NCBI GenBank assembly: GCA_964580585.1
Contig: CAZOKZ010000008.1
Span: 39,674-103,673, forward strand
DNA from: CAZOKZ01 sp964580585
GTDB taxonomy: Bacteria; Sumerlaeota; Sumerlaeia; SLMS01; JAHLLQ01
DNA: 64,000 nt
Direction of reading: 5' to 3'
Shown: piece after piece, positions 36,557 through 45,552 of the stretch
Numbering within the stretch: position 1 is the stretch's first letter
Layout: every line of letters begins with the position of its first letter
The notes under the pieces: model-generated
Databases searched by the model: none
Seen by the model: the letters and a program-made list of their open reading frames with translations, nothing else
Told to the model about the DNA's origin: nothing
Program-made: the position numbers and the translations under genes

Positions 36557-37786
36557 GTGAAAAGTCTTTCGATGGTAAAAAATCTTTGCACGGTTGGCGT
36601 TTTAGCAATGCTGACGTCTTCGTGTGTCGTACAACAATCTTCATCGCCCACCTACATTTATTCGGATGCTCCCGAACATGCACCGGAAAATGTGATCCTG
36701 TTTATCGGCGATGGCATGGGTCAGGCTCAGGCCGAAGCAGGGGCGTACGTTAAGTTCGGTCAACAAACCAAAGGCGAAGGCAAGCTTCAACGCCTTTCGT
36801 TTCAAGCTTTCCCGGTTCTTGGCACCCTTAACACCTGTGCAGCCGATAGTTTTGTAACCGACAGCGCCGCATCGGGAACATCGTTGGCTTGCGGTATTAA
36901 AACAAACAATGGCGTTATCGGCCAGGACCCCGATCATCACGATGTGGACAACGTTGCGCAGTTCGCAAAAGAAAAAGGGCTTTCGGTAGGGGTGCTTTCC
37001 TCGGTCAGCATCAATCACGCAACGCCCGCGTCGTTCTATGCGAATGTCAAAAATCGTGGCCAATACAAGGAAATCTTCTCCCAGTTCCTCGATGCCGATT
37101 TTGTCGATGTGGGTTATGGCGCAGGATTGCATGGCGACGATTGGCCGTTGGACAAAGCCATTGCCGCCGCAGAAGGCAAAGGCATGCTTGTGCGTACGCC
37201 CGCAAACCTGCATGAAAAAAATGTTCGCGCTGCCGATGGCCAACGCGTTCTTGGTTTATTCGATCTAAACAACGACCGTCATTTGGCGTACACCTCGGAT
37301 CGTACCGCGAATCCGAACGATCCCGCCAGCAAGGAACCTACGTTAGCTGAAATCACGCTTTCGGCGGTGAAGGAACTCGAACCCCGCGACGGCGGATTTT
37401 TCATGATGGTCGAAGGCGGCGCCATCGACTGGGCTTGCCACGGCAACGACATCAAAAACGCCGTGGGCGAAGTTTTGGAACTCGACAAAGCCGTCGAAGC
37501 AACGATCAGTTATCTGCGATTGAAAGGCGAGCTGGAAAACACGCTGATCATCGTGACTGCCGATCACGAAACCGGCGGGCTGACGTTCAAAGGCCCGTAT
37601 GAAAAAGTCGTCGCGCCGGGCGATTTGGACGCCATCGAGGTCAATTGGAGCACCGGCAATCACTCGGCGATTCCCGTCCCCGTGTATGCGCGCGGTCCCA
37701 TGGCGGGCAAGCTTTCGGGCAAACACGACCAAACGTTTGTTTACGACGTAATCAAGCACGCGATTACTGATTACGCTAGCGAGTAA
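36557..37786 (+). CDS. Alkaline phosphatase, lipoprotein
   Basis: 409 residues. GTG 36557 follows GGAGG. The N-terminus is a lipoprotein signal ending MLTSSC. Active-site marks: metal ligand FIGDGMG (about 48-54), nucleophile region VTDSAASGT (about 101-108), SSVSINHATPASF, and late metal ligand ADHETGG (about 334-340). A phosphomonoesterase of the PhoA superfamily, anchored at the envelope, for phosphate scavenging. No clear Pho box was identified upstream. Confidence 0.94.
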   Translation: MKSLSMVKNLCTVGVLAMLTSSCVVQQSSSPTYIYSDAPEHAPENVILFIGDGMGQAQAEAGAYVKFGQQTKGEGKLQRLSFQAFPVLGTLNTCAADSFVTDSAASGTSLACGIKTNNGVIGQDPDHHDVDNVAQFAKEKGLSVGVLSSVSINHATPASFYANVKNRGQYKEIFSQFLDADFVDVGYGAGLHGDDWPLDKAIAAAEGKGMLVRTPANLHEKNVRAADGQRVLGLFDLNNDRHLAYTSDRTANPNDPASKEPTLAEITLSAVKELEPRDGGFFMMVEGGAIDWACHGNDIKNAVGEVLELDKAVEATISYLRLKGELENTLIIVTADHETGGLTFKGPYEKVVAPGDLDAIEVNWSTGNHSAIPVPVYARGPMAGKLSGKHDQTFVYDVIKHAITDYASE

Positions 37787-37806
37787 ATCACCAAACATTT
37801 CGTAAC

Positions 37807-37846
37807 GAATCGGGGTCGTGCTTAGCATGACCCCGATTCGATTTTT
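37807..37846 (+). terminator. Terminator after alkaline phosphatase
   Basis: GAATCGGGGTC (37807-37817) pairs perfectly with GACCCCGATTC (37829-37839) and is followed by GATTTTT. It separates the phosphatase from the next small lipoprotein gene. Confidence 0.9.
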
Positions 37847-37860
37847 AGGAGTTTTCAACG

Positions 37861-38343
37861 ATGGGTGGAAAACGGTTTGCGATTCACGTGTTTTCGATGA
37901 TGGCAGTGGGAATGTTGATTGTGTCGTGTGATTATTTTCCCCTTTCTGGTATTCGAGTTTCAGATACAACGAAACCGGAAGCCGAAGTATTTTTTCGCTA
38001 TTATCGGAACGACTATAGTGACTTACTGAAAGTTTCAATCGTGGACGAATCGGGCAATGTTCTTTGTTCCCATGAATATGATCCCCCAATTCGTATTCCT
38101 CACAAGCATCGCTTCGTCGTTCGCTCCGATTCGAGTGGATTGGATTGTGATTTGCACACGGGTGAATATGAGCAGCAAAAACTTCATTACGTTGCTGAGT
38201 TTTATTCTGAGAATGGCAACTTCACAAGGGACTCCAAACACTTTGTATTGCAAGGTTCAAACCCCGAAATTGGCGAAGATGATTTCAGTGTGAATTTTGA
38301 AAAAGACTTTCAGAAGGATTACAAAATTTTGAATCCTGAATAA
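37861..38343 (+). CDS. Small putative lipoprotein, unknown function
   Basis: 160 residues. A lipobox, LIVSC, ends the signal at about residue 23; the mature part is beta-rich and AT-rich in codon use compared with its neighbours. TAGGAG lies well placed before ATG 37861. Framed by terminators on both sides, so it is a single-gene transcript. No family recognised. Confidence 0.65.
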   Translation: MGGKRFAIHVFSMMAVGMLIVSCDYFPLSGIRVSDTTKPEAEVFFRYYRNDYSDLLKVSIVDESGNVLCSHEYDPPIRIPHKHRFVVRSDSSGLDCDLHTGEYEQQKLHYVAEFYSENGNFTRDSKHFVLQGSNPEIGEDDFSVNFEKDFQKDYKILNPE

Positions 38344-38386
38344 AGAAGAAGGACGGAGCCCATTGACTCCGTCCTTCTTCTTTTCT
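38343..38386. terminator. 16-bp bidirectional terminator built on the GGACGGAG word
   Basis: AAGAAGAAGGACGGAG (38343-38358) pairs with CTCCGTCCTTCTTCTT (38367-38382), loop CCCATTGA. The arms contain GGACGGAG and its complement, the core of the over-represented 10-mer. Placed between convergent genes. Confidence 0.92.
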
Positions 38387-38425
38387 TTGCGTTCCTTAGC
38401 GGCTTGGCGCCTTCGCGGTAAATTA
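38385..38425. repeat. Second copy of the CTTTGCG...GCGGTAAATT intergenic element
   Basis: The stretch from CTTTGCGTTCCTT to CGCCTTCGCGGTAAATT matches the right arm of the palindrome at 7185-7214. Here only the one arm is present, abutting the end of the DAHP synthase gene. Confidence 0.6.
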
Positions 38426-39490
38426 CTTCGCCGGGGCCAGCCGCGCGTTTTCCAGCCGATCGTAGGCGTTCAAGAGCATCTTTTCCGTTTGCTCCCAACT
38501 GATGCACGCGTCGGTGATCGAAACGCCGTACTTCAGCGCGGAAAGATCGCCTGTCAACTTTTGGTTTCCTTCGTGGATGTTGCTTTCCAGCATCGCGCCC
38601 AGCACCGAGCGATTGCCGTTGGCGTACTGATCCACCACGTAGTTCCACACGTGCTCCTGGCGGTTGTGGTCTTTCTCCGAGTTCGCGTGGCTGCAATCGA
38701 CAACCACGCCAGGGTTCAAGTTGGCGTCAGAGAGTTTTTTGGCTGCCGCCGCGATGCTGTCGTAGTCGTAGTTCGTGCCCGAGCGCCCGCCACGCAAAAT
38801 CAAGTGGCAGTACTTGTTGCCCGTTGTATTGACGATCGACGTGCAACCTTCTCCATCAATGCCCAGAAAACTGTGCTCGTGAAACGCTGCCAGCATCGCG
38901 TCCACCGCGATTTGAACGTTGCCGTCGGTGGCATTTTTGAAGCCGACCGGCATCGAAAGACCGCTGGCCATCTGACGATGTGTGGGCGACTCGGTCGTGC
39001 GAGCGCCAATCGAGGCCCAGCTTACCAGGTCGGCGATATATTGCGGCGTGATCGGTTCGAGCATTTCGGTGCCGGTCGCCACGCCCATTTCCGTCAACGT
39101 CAGCAGCAGTTTACGCGCGCGGCGGATACCCGTTTCGATGTCGAACGTGTCATCCATATGCGGGTCATTGATCAGGCCTTTCCAACCGACGGTCGTGCGT
39201 GGTTTTTCAAAATACACGCGCATTACTACCAGGATACGGTCGGCCACGCGGGCGGCGAGGTCCTTCAGGCGCCCGGCGTACTCGATCGCGGCCTTCTCGT
39301 CGTGAATCGAACAGGGGCCCATAATTGCCAGAAGGCGATGGTCCGTGCCGTCCAGGATGCCCTGGATCGCGTCGCGCCCGGCAATCACCGTTTCGTTGGC
39401 CGTTTCCGTCATCGGCAACTCGGCCTTCACATCATTGGGAGTCGAAAGCCGGGTCAGGCTCCGAACATGAATATCTTGCGTGCTTTTCAT
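38423..39490 (-). CDS. aroG: 3-deoxy-7-phosphoheptulonate (DAHP) synthase, type I
   Basis: 355 residues from ATG 39490 (MKSTQDIHVR) with AGGA upstream; the frame is open 17 codons further. Condenses phosphoenolpyruvate with erythrose 4-phosphate, first step of the shikimate pathway. Motifs: IMGPCSIHD, EKPRTTVGWKGL, LRGGRSGTNYD and VVDCSHANSEKDH. This is the AroF/G/H-like branch that is usually feedback-regulated by an aromatic amino acid. Chorismate also feeds the MqnA reaction. Confidence 0.95.
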   Translation of the reverse strand: MKSTQDIHVRSLTRLSTPNDVKAELPMTETANETVIAGRDAIQGILDGTDHRLLAIMGPCSIHDEKAAIEYAGRLKDLAARVADRILVVMRVYFEKPRTTVGWKGLINDPHMDDTFDIETGIRRARKLLLTLTEMGVATGTEMLEPITPQYIADLVSWASIGARTTESPTHRQMASGLSMPVGFKNATDGNVQIAVDAMLAAFHEHSFLGIDGEGCTSIVNTTGNKYCHLILRGGRSGTNYDYDSIAAAAKKLSDANLNPGVVVDCSHANSEKDHNRQEHVWNYVVDQYANGNRSVLGAMLESNIHEGNQKLTGDLSALKYGVSITDACISWEQTEKMLLNAYDRLENARLAPAK

Positions 39491-39623
39491 TTGGGTCAGT
39501 CCTTTATTTCGCGCCAAGCGGATAGCGCACCATTCCATCATCTCTCAAAGCGGGTCGTCCCGCCAAAGGGGACGGTACGCATAAGGTCCATGGGGGGGAT
39601 TTGTCAAGGCGGGGGAGGAGAAT

Positions 39624-39779
39624 TCAAGGATGTAAGGATGAAGGATGATTTTTTCACGGGAATCGAGATTCAGGATGCGTAATACGATAACGGCCTTAAT
39701 GATTGTGCCTGTTCCCGAAGGGTCCGTGTTAGTCCACTCTCATAAAACTCGCAGCAAATGTACTCCTTCATCCTTCAAA
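39624..39779. repeat. Inverted repeat of AAGGATGAAGGA type
   Basis: TAAGGATGAAGGATGA on the left and CTCCTTCATCCTTCAAA on the right form an imperfect inverted pair about 120 bases apart. The right arm overlaps the 3' end of the small membrane-protein gene. Similar units occur at 33044-33128. The rest of the 284-base interval shows no gene. Confidence 0.4.
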
Positions 39780-39945
39780 TCAGCCCCCACAAGCGCATCG
39801 TCCAGAGGATCAGTCCAAATCCGCCAAAGAAAATGATGTACCCGAATTTATTGTCGGCCTTGAAGGCAATGCCTCCTCCGACAATCACGAGAATCACGCC
39901 CAGGACGATCGCATATAGAAAATTATGTTGGATCCAGTTGGCCAT
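39775..39945 (-). CDS. 56-residue membrane protein
   Basis: Short open frame starting MANWIQHNFLYAIVLGVI and ending WTMRLWGLI, with two hydrophobic helices separated by a charged turn (KADNKFG). TAGAGG precedes two adjacent ATGs (39948, 39945); the second has better spacing. It follows the zinc-ribbon gene by eight bases, so it is the third gene of a small operon (receiver, zinc-ribbon protein, this). Function unknown. Confidence 0.6.
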   Translation of the reverse strand: MANWIQHNFLYAIVLGVILVIVGGGIAFKADNKFGYIIFFGGFGLILWTMRLWGLI

Positions 39946-39953
39946 CATTGCCT

Positions 39954-40259
39954 CTAAAGGATCTCGCGGTGCGATTTGATCCGACGGTGCATTTCCTGGC
40001 GACAGGAAGGACAGAGGTTGAATTCATAGGACTCGTACACCTGGTCGGTGGCGTCCTGGACCTGTTGGTCGTCCATTTTTTCCAGCTTTTCCAACAAGCT
40101 TTCCCACTCGCGGGCCGATTCGTCGCGCGATTTGCGCAGGCTGCGATCATCCATCACCGGTTCGGCGAAGACTTCGAGTCGGGCGCGGTACAGGATTTCG
40201 TTATCTTCGATCCAACGTCCGCAATTTTCGCACACGCGGTCGTCTGGGGTTTCGCTCAT
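39954..40259 (-). CDS. Small zinc-ribbon-like protein
   Basis: 101 residues with two Cys pairs, CENC at residues 10-13 and CPSC near 82-85, enclosing a helical acidic middle; a zinc site formed by the two pairs is inferred. It lies between the receiver-domain gene and the small membrane protein on the same strand. No homologue is recognised by name. Confidence 0.65.
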   Translation of the reverse strand: MSETPDDRVCENCGRWIEDNEILYRARLEVFAEPVMDDRSLRKSRDESAREWESLLEKLEKMDDQQVQDATDQVYESYEFNLCPSCRQEMHRRIKSHREIL

Positions 40260-40303
40260 GGAGGTGAAATACTCTTGGTTGAAGTTTCGTGGAGTGTGGT
40301 GAC

Positions 40304-40723
40304 TCAGTCGTAGTAACCTTTACCGGGTGGCAAGGGGCGATAGTTAAGTTTGGCCTTCAGAAGGCGATCGATTTCCTGGCGAAGCGAACCGGCCTCGAAG
40401 GGTTTTTCCAGAAACGCATCGGCGCGAGTGCCTTTCAGCCAGAAATTCGCGGGCAATTCCTCGCCTCGCGTCGCTCCGGTCAGAATGATTACCGGCGTGT
40501 TGGACAGCGTGGCATGGTCCTTGATGCGTTCCACTAACTCGAGACCATCAAATCCTGAAATAACCAGTTCGGTAATCACCAGGTCGGGTTCGTGTTCAAG
40601 GAAAGCCGCCCAGGCAGATTCGCCGTTATGGGCTTCCACGACTTGAAACAAAACTTCCAACTCGCTGCGTATTTCCCTACGCAACCTTCGGTCGCTGTCC
40701 ACGATCAATAAACGTGCTGTCAT
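40304..40723 (-). CDS. Stand-alone receiver-domain protein with Glu at the phosphoacceptor position
   Basis: 139 residues from ATG 40723 (MTARLLIVDSD) with GGGAGAG upstream. A CheY-like receiver with Asp9/Asp11 in the acidic pocket, a Thr in ILTGATR and the conserved Lys in FLEKPFE. The usual phosphorylated Asp is Glu52 (PDLVITELVISGFDG), which typically mimics the phosphorylated state or removes regulation. No output domain. Likely a constitutive or partner-gated interaction module. Confidence 0.85.
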   Translation of the reverse strand: MTARLLIVDSDRRLRREIRSELEVLFQVVEAHNGESAWAAFLEHEPDLVITELVISGFDGLELVERIKDHATLSNTPVIILTGATRGEELPANFWLKGTRADAFLEKPFEAGSLRQEIDRLLKAKLNYRPLPPGKGYYD

Positions 40724-40973
40724 CGTACTCAACTCTCCCTGTACCAATACGGTACACCGCTTGTACGATACAATCAGCTTAGAAGCTGCGCAATCTGATT
40801 TTGTAGGTCAGAGTGACGGGGAGGGGGTTTCTTATTGAGACCTTGAACGGAATTTTCACCACTTTCTTCCCCGGATTGGGCTGGACATTCCTTGCCCCGG
40901 CGCTATTAGTGGATTATCCACAAAGGTGCAATAATTGGAAAAACGGCCTATCCGGTTTCAAGGGTGACTGAGC

Positions 40974-43900
40974 ATGGATTTGAAGTGCAACAAGTGCCAC
41001 CACGCGTGGGAAGAAGATGTTGAAGCAGGTCAACCTGTGGTGATGTGCCCGGAATGCATGGCCATCGTCCCCATGGTGTTGGCCCATCCCAGCGATCCCA
41101 CCCCCGAGCCTGCCAGCGATATTTCGCAGGAACCGACGGTGATTTTACCTTCGCCGGAAGCCCCCGCGGCTGAAGACCAGCGAATCGGTACCGCCTCCGA
41201 AGACATCCATGATGTAGCCACTGTTCGCGAGGAATCGTTCGCCGAGGACTTGCACGAGGCCCCGACGCTTACCGATGACTCGGTAGCCGACGAGTCCGAA
41301 ATGCCGACCCTGAGCGAACCCATCCGGATGGATAACGCGCCGACGTTGCGCGAGCCGCTACGCATGCCGCCCGAGGAAGAAAAAAGTGAACCCGACGGCG
41401 AGGACCCGACGCTGCCCAAGGGATTTTCCGTTCCCCCATCTGCCTATTCGTCCAAACCCACCCCGATGCAAAGCGCGCCGAGTCGTCACGAACCTGCGCG
41501 TTCGGAAGATATCGTGGCTGAAACATTGGAAGCGGAAGTGAACCTCTCGACCGAAGAGGTTTCAATCGATACGAACGACCCTGCGATTCCAACTATCCAG
41601 GAACCGGGTATTGGGGAGGACGAAAAGCCGGATATTTCGGGAGAAGTGACGATTCACGAACCGATTACGATGGACAACGCGCCGACAATGATCGAGCCCG
41701 TTCGGATGCCGATGGAGGAAAAGCCCGAGGAAAAAGCGCCCGCTCCTCAGAACCCCATCCCCACGCCTGATGTCGCTGCTCCCTCCGCTCCAGCCGATAC
41801 CGCCGAGGATGAAACCGTGTTGGCGCCACCGTCCGACCCCGCTGACGAGGTATCTGAATCTCCCACGATTCACGTACCGATCACGATGGACAATGCACCC
41901 ACGATGGTCGATCCCGTTCGCATGCCGGTGGAGGAGAAGAAGGTTCCGACCGCCGAACCGCCTGCGCCCGCCGTGCCCGTCGATCCGGCCGAAGACGAAA
42001 CCATGTTGGCGCCGACGTCCTCTGACCCCAACGCGACCGTGCGCGACGACAAATTGGCCGAGATGCCCGCTACGTCGCCCGAGGAAGACGAAACGATTTT
42101 GGCGCCGTTGAACGAGGAAAAAACCGAGATCGAGGTTAAAGGCGAGCCGCAGCGGGTGCACTATAACGATCTGGAACCGTTAAGGCCTAGTGCTCCTTCG
42201 TCCGATCATCAGCCGATCAATGATCGAAGCTCGACGGATGAAACGGAAGCGCCGACAATTCCGCCTCCTCGTCCGTTGGGGCTGACGCCGCCGAAACCGG
42301 GGCCTGCAATTCCGCCAACCAAGCTATTCGATACGCCCAAGCCGATAGCATCGCCTTCTCCGCTCTCTAACGAGGAACTTCCCGCGTTTGGCAGTTTGAC
42401 CGGCCAGGATGAAGAACCGCCCGTGACGATCCCGATTGATCGCGATAAATCGCGGGCTTCCGGCGAGGAAAAAACACGCAAAGTTTTTGGCAAGCAAGCC
42501 TCCGAGGTGTCGGGCCCGGTGCTCGATCACTCGATGAGTGATAGCGCCGCCGAGCAAGAACACCTGGAAACGTGGCCGGTCCCCGTTAAGCCTGAAATAC
42601 CTGAAGACTCGATGAATGAAACGCGGGTGTTGCCACCGGATCAACGGCCCAGCCAGGAATCCAACCAACAGGTTGCGCCGCCGCGTCCATCGTCTTCTCA
42701 GCAACGTCGTCCAGCGCCGACACCCACGCCACCGGCCAAGGACCGGCACGGTTTGGTCGGGCGTACGGTCGATGGGTATCGAGTCGAAAAGTTACTCGGC
42801 GCGGGCGGCATGGGAGCCGTTTACCTGGCGCATCAATTGTCGCTTGATCGCAAAGTCGCGTTGAAAATTCTGCCCGCCAAGTTTGCGACGAATCCGGATT
42901 TGCTCGCGCGCTTTACGCGCGAAGCGTTGAGTGCCGCACAACTGAACCACCACAACGTTATCCAGGTTTACGATATTGGGAACGTGGATAATTTGCATTA
43001 TATCGCGATGGAATATGTGCGTGGAGAGAGCTTGGGACAAATTATCCGTCGCGACGGACGGCTTCAGATCGACGATGCTGCCGGTCATATTCTGCAGGCT
43101 GCGCGCGGTCTGCATTACGCCCATGAACGCGGCATTATCCACCGCGACATTAAACCCGACAACATTATGGTGAACGAGCACGGCGTGGTGAAGATCGCCG
43201 ACATGGGGCTCGCGAAAATGTTGCGCGTTGCCGATGACGAAGAACGCATGGGATTGGATGTCGATGGCGACAACGAGCTGATTCATCGAAAATCTTCCGA
43301 CCTGAACCTGACACAGGCCAACGTGGCGATGGGCACCCCTGCCTACATGGCGCCAGAGCAGGCCCGCGACACGGCATCCGTCGATGCGCGCGCCGATCAG
43401 TATTCGCTTGGTTGTACGCTGTACTATTTGTGCGCAGGCAAAGCGCCCTATAGCGGCACCACCGCGTTCGAGCTGATGAGCAAGCACCTCAAGGAGCCGC
43501 TGACACCGCTCGATGTACACATCAAGGCTGTTCCGCCCGCCTTCAAGAAAATCCTCGAAAAGATGTTGGCGAAAGACCCGGACGATCGCTACGGAACGCT
43601 GAAAGATGCCGGTGCCGAAATCGAATCCTACCTTGGGATCGAAAGCGACAAGGGGCCTTACACACCGCGCGAGCAACATTTGGCGCAACTCGAAGAATCC
43701 GTGCGTTCGTACTACGCGTCGCCCACGTTGAAAAAACGCAAATTTGCCGTCATGCTCTTCTTCCTGATCATGCCGGTCCTGTTAGTTCTGGCCATTTTGG
43801 CAAAAGAGTTTCAAATCGCTGGCGGCATTCTGGGTCTCGGCGTGTTGACGCCGTTGATGGGTTTTCTGATCAACGGGTTTTTGTCGCGCACATACCTGTT

Positions 43901-44945
43901 CCGCCGCGTTCGCAGTGTCTTCTTTGGCATGCCGTGGAAAAACTGGCTGGCATTGGTATTGGGGACGGGTCTGGGCGTTTACATCCTGTATATTCTCGGT
44001 TGGTTGCCGTGGTGGATTGGTTTTGCGATCGTTGCAATTGGCGCCGCCGTGGCGTTCCAAGTGATGATTGTTAAAAAGTTGAAAACCGAACGCGAGCCCG
44101 TCGTGACGGAAATCAACGAGATGCTCAAATCGTTGCGTTTGCGTGGCGTGAGCGAAGATGCGCTTAAAGATTTTCTTTGCCGCTTCAGCCCTGGCCAGCA
44201 TTGGGAGGAATTTTTCGAGGAGTTTTTCACGTACGAAGAAATGCTGCTGCAGCGCGCGAAATCCGCCGGGATGGACCGCGTCAAAGCGCGTAAAAAATTC
44301 GCCACATGGCGCGATCCCATTGCCCGTTGGCTCGACAGCATCGAAGAAGCGCGCAAAAACGCACGCGAAAAGAAACAACTGGCCAAAGTCGAAGGCGAAC
44401 GCCTCAAAGCGGAAGGCGTCAATCCGCGCGAAGCCGAAAAGCAGGCCGAAGAAGCTGCGACTCGCATTCTGAAGAAGGGCTTGATCACCGCCGTTCCGGA
44501 CGAATTCGAGGTCCTCAAATCACAACGCCGCCGCCTGGGAGTTCGCTTCCCTTGGAAGCCGCTTTTCAACCTGACGCGTTTTGCGCTGGGCGTGTGGATG
44601 CTCGTGCCGATAGGTGTTTGGATTGCCGTTAAACTCAACCTGCCCGTTCCCGACCAACTTAACACGATCATGGTGGATTACGATGCCTTGGGGTTTGGAA
44701 CCAAAGCGATATGGTCAACCTTACTGGCGGGCGTCATCGTCTTCCTTTCTTCGCTCTCGCGTCGTGTTTTGATGCCGATTGTGATCACCCTCGGCGCCTT
44801 GATCTTCATTTTCGGCAAAGAATTAGTGCCACTGATATCCGAACCCACGTTTACCGAGACAGTGGCCTTCTGGTCCTCGCTTGGACTGATGGCCTTTGGA
44901 TTTGTGATGTGCTTTCTGGGTAAAGTCGCGACGGGTAAATTTTAG
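40974..44945 (+). CDS. Zinc-ribbon - acidic repeat linker - Ser/Thr kinase - multi-pass membrane protein
   Basis: 1323 residues. An N-terminal zinc ribbon has C5-x2-C8 and C25-x2-C28. A 570-residue Pro/Glu/Thr-rich linker contains three repeats of the form MDNAPTxxxPxRMPxEE. The kinase domain (about 600-890) has GAGGMGAVY, VALKILP, HRDIKPDN and ADMGLAKM (DMG in place of DFG) with intact catalytic Asp and Asn. The C-terminal 400 residues hold four membrane helices, a charged cytoplasmic helical part and further membrane helices. Thr-rich repeats in the linker could be autophosphorylation sites read by FHA proteins in the window. Confidence 0.88.
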   Translation: MDLKCNKCHHAWEEDVEAGQPVVMCPECMAIVPMVLAHPSDPTPEPASDISQEPTVILPSPEAPAAEDQRIGTASEDIHDVATVREESFAEDLHEAPTLTDDSVADESEMPTLSEPIRMDNAPTLREPLRMPPEEEKSEPDGEDPTLPKGFSVPPSAYSSKPTPMQSAPSRHEPARSEDIVAETLEAEVNLSTEEVSIDTNDPAIPTIQEPGIGEDEKPDISGEVTIHEPITMDNAPTMIEPVRMPMEEKPEEKAPAPQNPIPTPDVAAPSAPADTAEDETVLAPPSDPADEVSESPTIHVPITMDNAPTMVDPVRMPVEEKKVPTAEPPAPAVPVDPAEDETMLAPTSSDPNATVRDDKLAEMPATSPEEDETILAPLNEEKTEIEVKGEPQRVHYNDLEPLRPSAPSSDHQPINDRSSTDETEAPTIPPPRPLGLTPPKPGPAIPPTKLFDTPKPIASPSPLSNEELPAFGSLTGQDEEPPVTIPIDRDKSRASGEEKTRKVFGKQASEVSGPVLDHSMSDSAAEQEHLETWPVPVKPEIPEDSMNETRVLPPDQRPSQESNQQVAPPRPSSSQQRRPAPTPTPPAKDRHGLVGRTVDGYRVEKLLGAGGMGAVYLAHQLSLDRKVALKILPAKFATNPDLLARFTREALSAAQLNHHNVIQVYDIGNVDNLHYIAMEYVRGESLGQIIRRDGRLQIDDAAGHILQAARGLHYAHERGIIHRDIKPDNIMVNEHGVVKIADMGLAKMLRVADDEERMGLDVDGDNELIHRKSSDLNLTQANVAMGTPAYMAPEQARDTASVDARADQYSLGCTLYYLCAGKAPYSGTTAFELMSKHLKEPLTPLDVHIKAVPPAFKKILEKMLAKDPDDRYGTLKDAGAEIESYLGIESDKGPYTPREQHLAQLEESVRSYYASPTLKKRKFAVMLFFLIMPVLLVLAILAKEFQIAGGILGLGVLTPLMGFLINGFLSRTYLFRRVRSVFFGMPWKNWLALVLGTGLGVYILYILGWLPWWIGFAIVAIGAAVAFQVMIVKKLKTEREPVVTEINEMLKSLRLRGVSEDALKDFLCRFSPGQHWEEFFEEFFTYEEMLLQRAKSAGMDRVKARKKFATWRDPIARWLDSIEEARKNAREKKQLAKVEGERLKAEGVNPREAEKQAEEAATRILKKGLITAVPDEFEVLKSQRRRLGVRFPWKPLFNLTRFALGVWMLVPIGVWIAVKLNLPVPDQLNTIMVDYDALGFGTKAIWSTLLAGVIVFLSSLSRRVLMPIVITLGALIFIFGKELVPLISEPTFTETVAFWSSLGLMAFGFVMCFLGKVATGKF

Positions 44946-44983
44946 CAGAAACAAAAAATACCGGGCTCTTTTTCCAAGAGCTG

Positions 44984-45020
44984 CCATAAGCCACCCTGCT
45001 CCAGGGTGGCTTATGGTTTA
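44984..45020 (+). terminator. 15-bp perfect hairpin after the kinase gene
   Basis: CCATAAGCCACCCTG (44984-44998) and its exact complement (45002-45016) enclose a CTC loop, followed by TTTA. A smaller hairpin, GCTCTT/AAGAGC, lies just upstream near 44965-44981. Serves the kinase on the plus strand. Confidence 0.85.
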
Positions 45021-45095
45021 AACGAACAAAAGAACCCGCCGAAGCGAGTCCTTGCCAAATCGTTGATATTACCGAGCTTACAGGCTGAAATTTGA

Positions 45096-45183
45096 TGGTG
45101 CCGTCGAGAGGAGTCGAACCTCCACCCGCGTTAAGCGGACACGGACCTGAACCGTGCGCGTCTGCCAGTTCCGCCACGACGGC
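45096..45183 (-). tRNA. tRNA-Leu(CAG)
   Basis: Class II tRNA on the minus strand with acceptor GCCGTCG, D-arm TGGCGGAACTGGCAGAC, anticodon loop TTCAGGT (anticodon CAG), a long variable arm, T-loop GGTTCGACTCC and an encoded 3' CCA. The 7-bp acceptor stem is complete. Confidence 0.97.
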
Positions 45184-45552
45184 ATGTGTGTTCTGCGGCA
45201 GACTCGCTCGAAGCGTCTCAAGCGAGGAACGAAAGGTAAATGCAACAGGGCCTCGGCAGGCAAGTGTTTTTTTCGCGCGGTTCCGGGGTTTTTCGGAGTG
45301 GTTTGGGTCTTCGCTTTCCGCCGGGCTTTTGAATCTACTGCGGGAGGAACGTCGTTGAAATCGAGGGGATATTGTAAGGCGGTTTTTTCCGTTGTTGCGT
45401 TTGCCGGGGAGGTTCTTCCTCCCGTTTGAGGGGGTGGGGGAAAATTGCCGTTGCCTACTGTGATTTGACAGGTCAAGGTTGGTCGCGCGGGATTTGTATT
45501 TTTTCCGTTTTTTCATGCCGATGTTTGGCATGCAAAAACTTGGAGTTGCGGA
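45184..45552. other. 369-base interval with no gene recognised
   Basis: Between tRNA-Leu and the hybrid histidine kinase. Open frames crossing it overlap the tRNA and have no protein character. It must contain the tRNA promoter on the minus strand and probably that of the kinase on the plus strand; no clear -35/-10 pair was identified. It is G/T-rich on the plus strand toward its right end. Confidence 0.6.

Noticed and set aside
41269..42749. Long antisense frames in the kinase linker
   Set aside because: The linker's biased codons keep other frames open; the sense frame has kinase and zinc-ribbon motifs, the antisense frames none.
45092..45476. Open frames across tRNA-Leu and the following interval
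   Set aside because: They overlap the tRNA on either strand and have arginine/serine-rich, non-protein-like composition.
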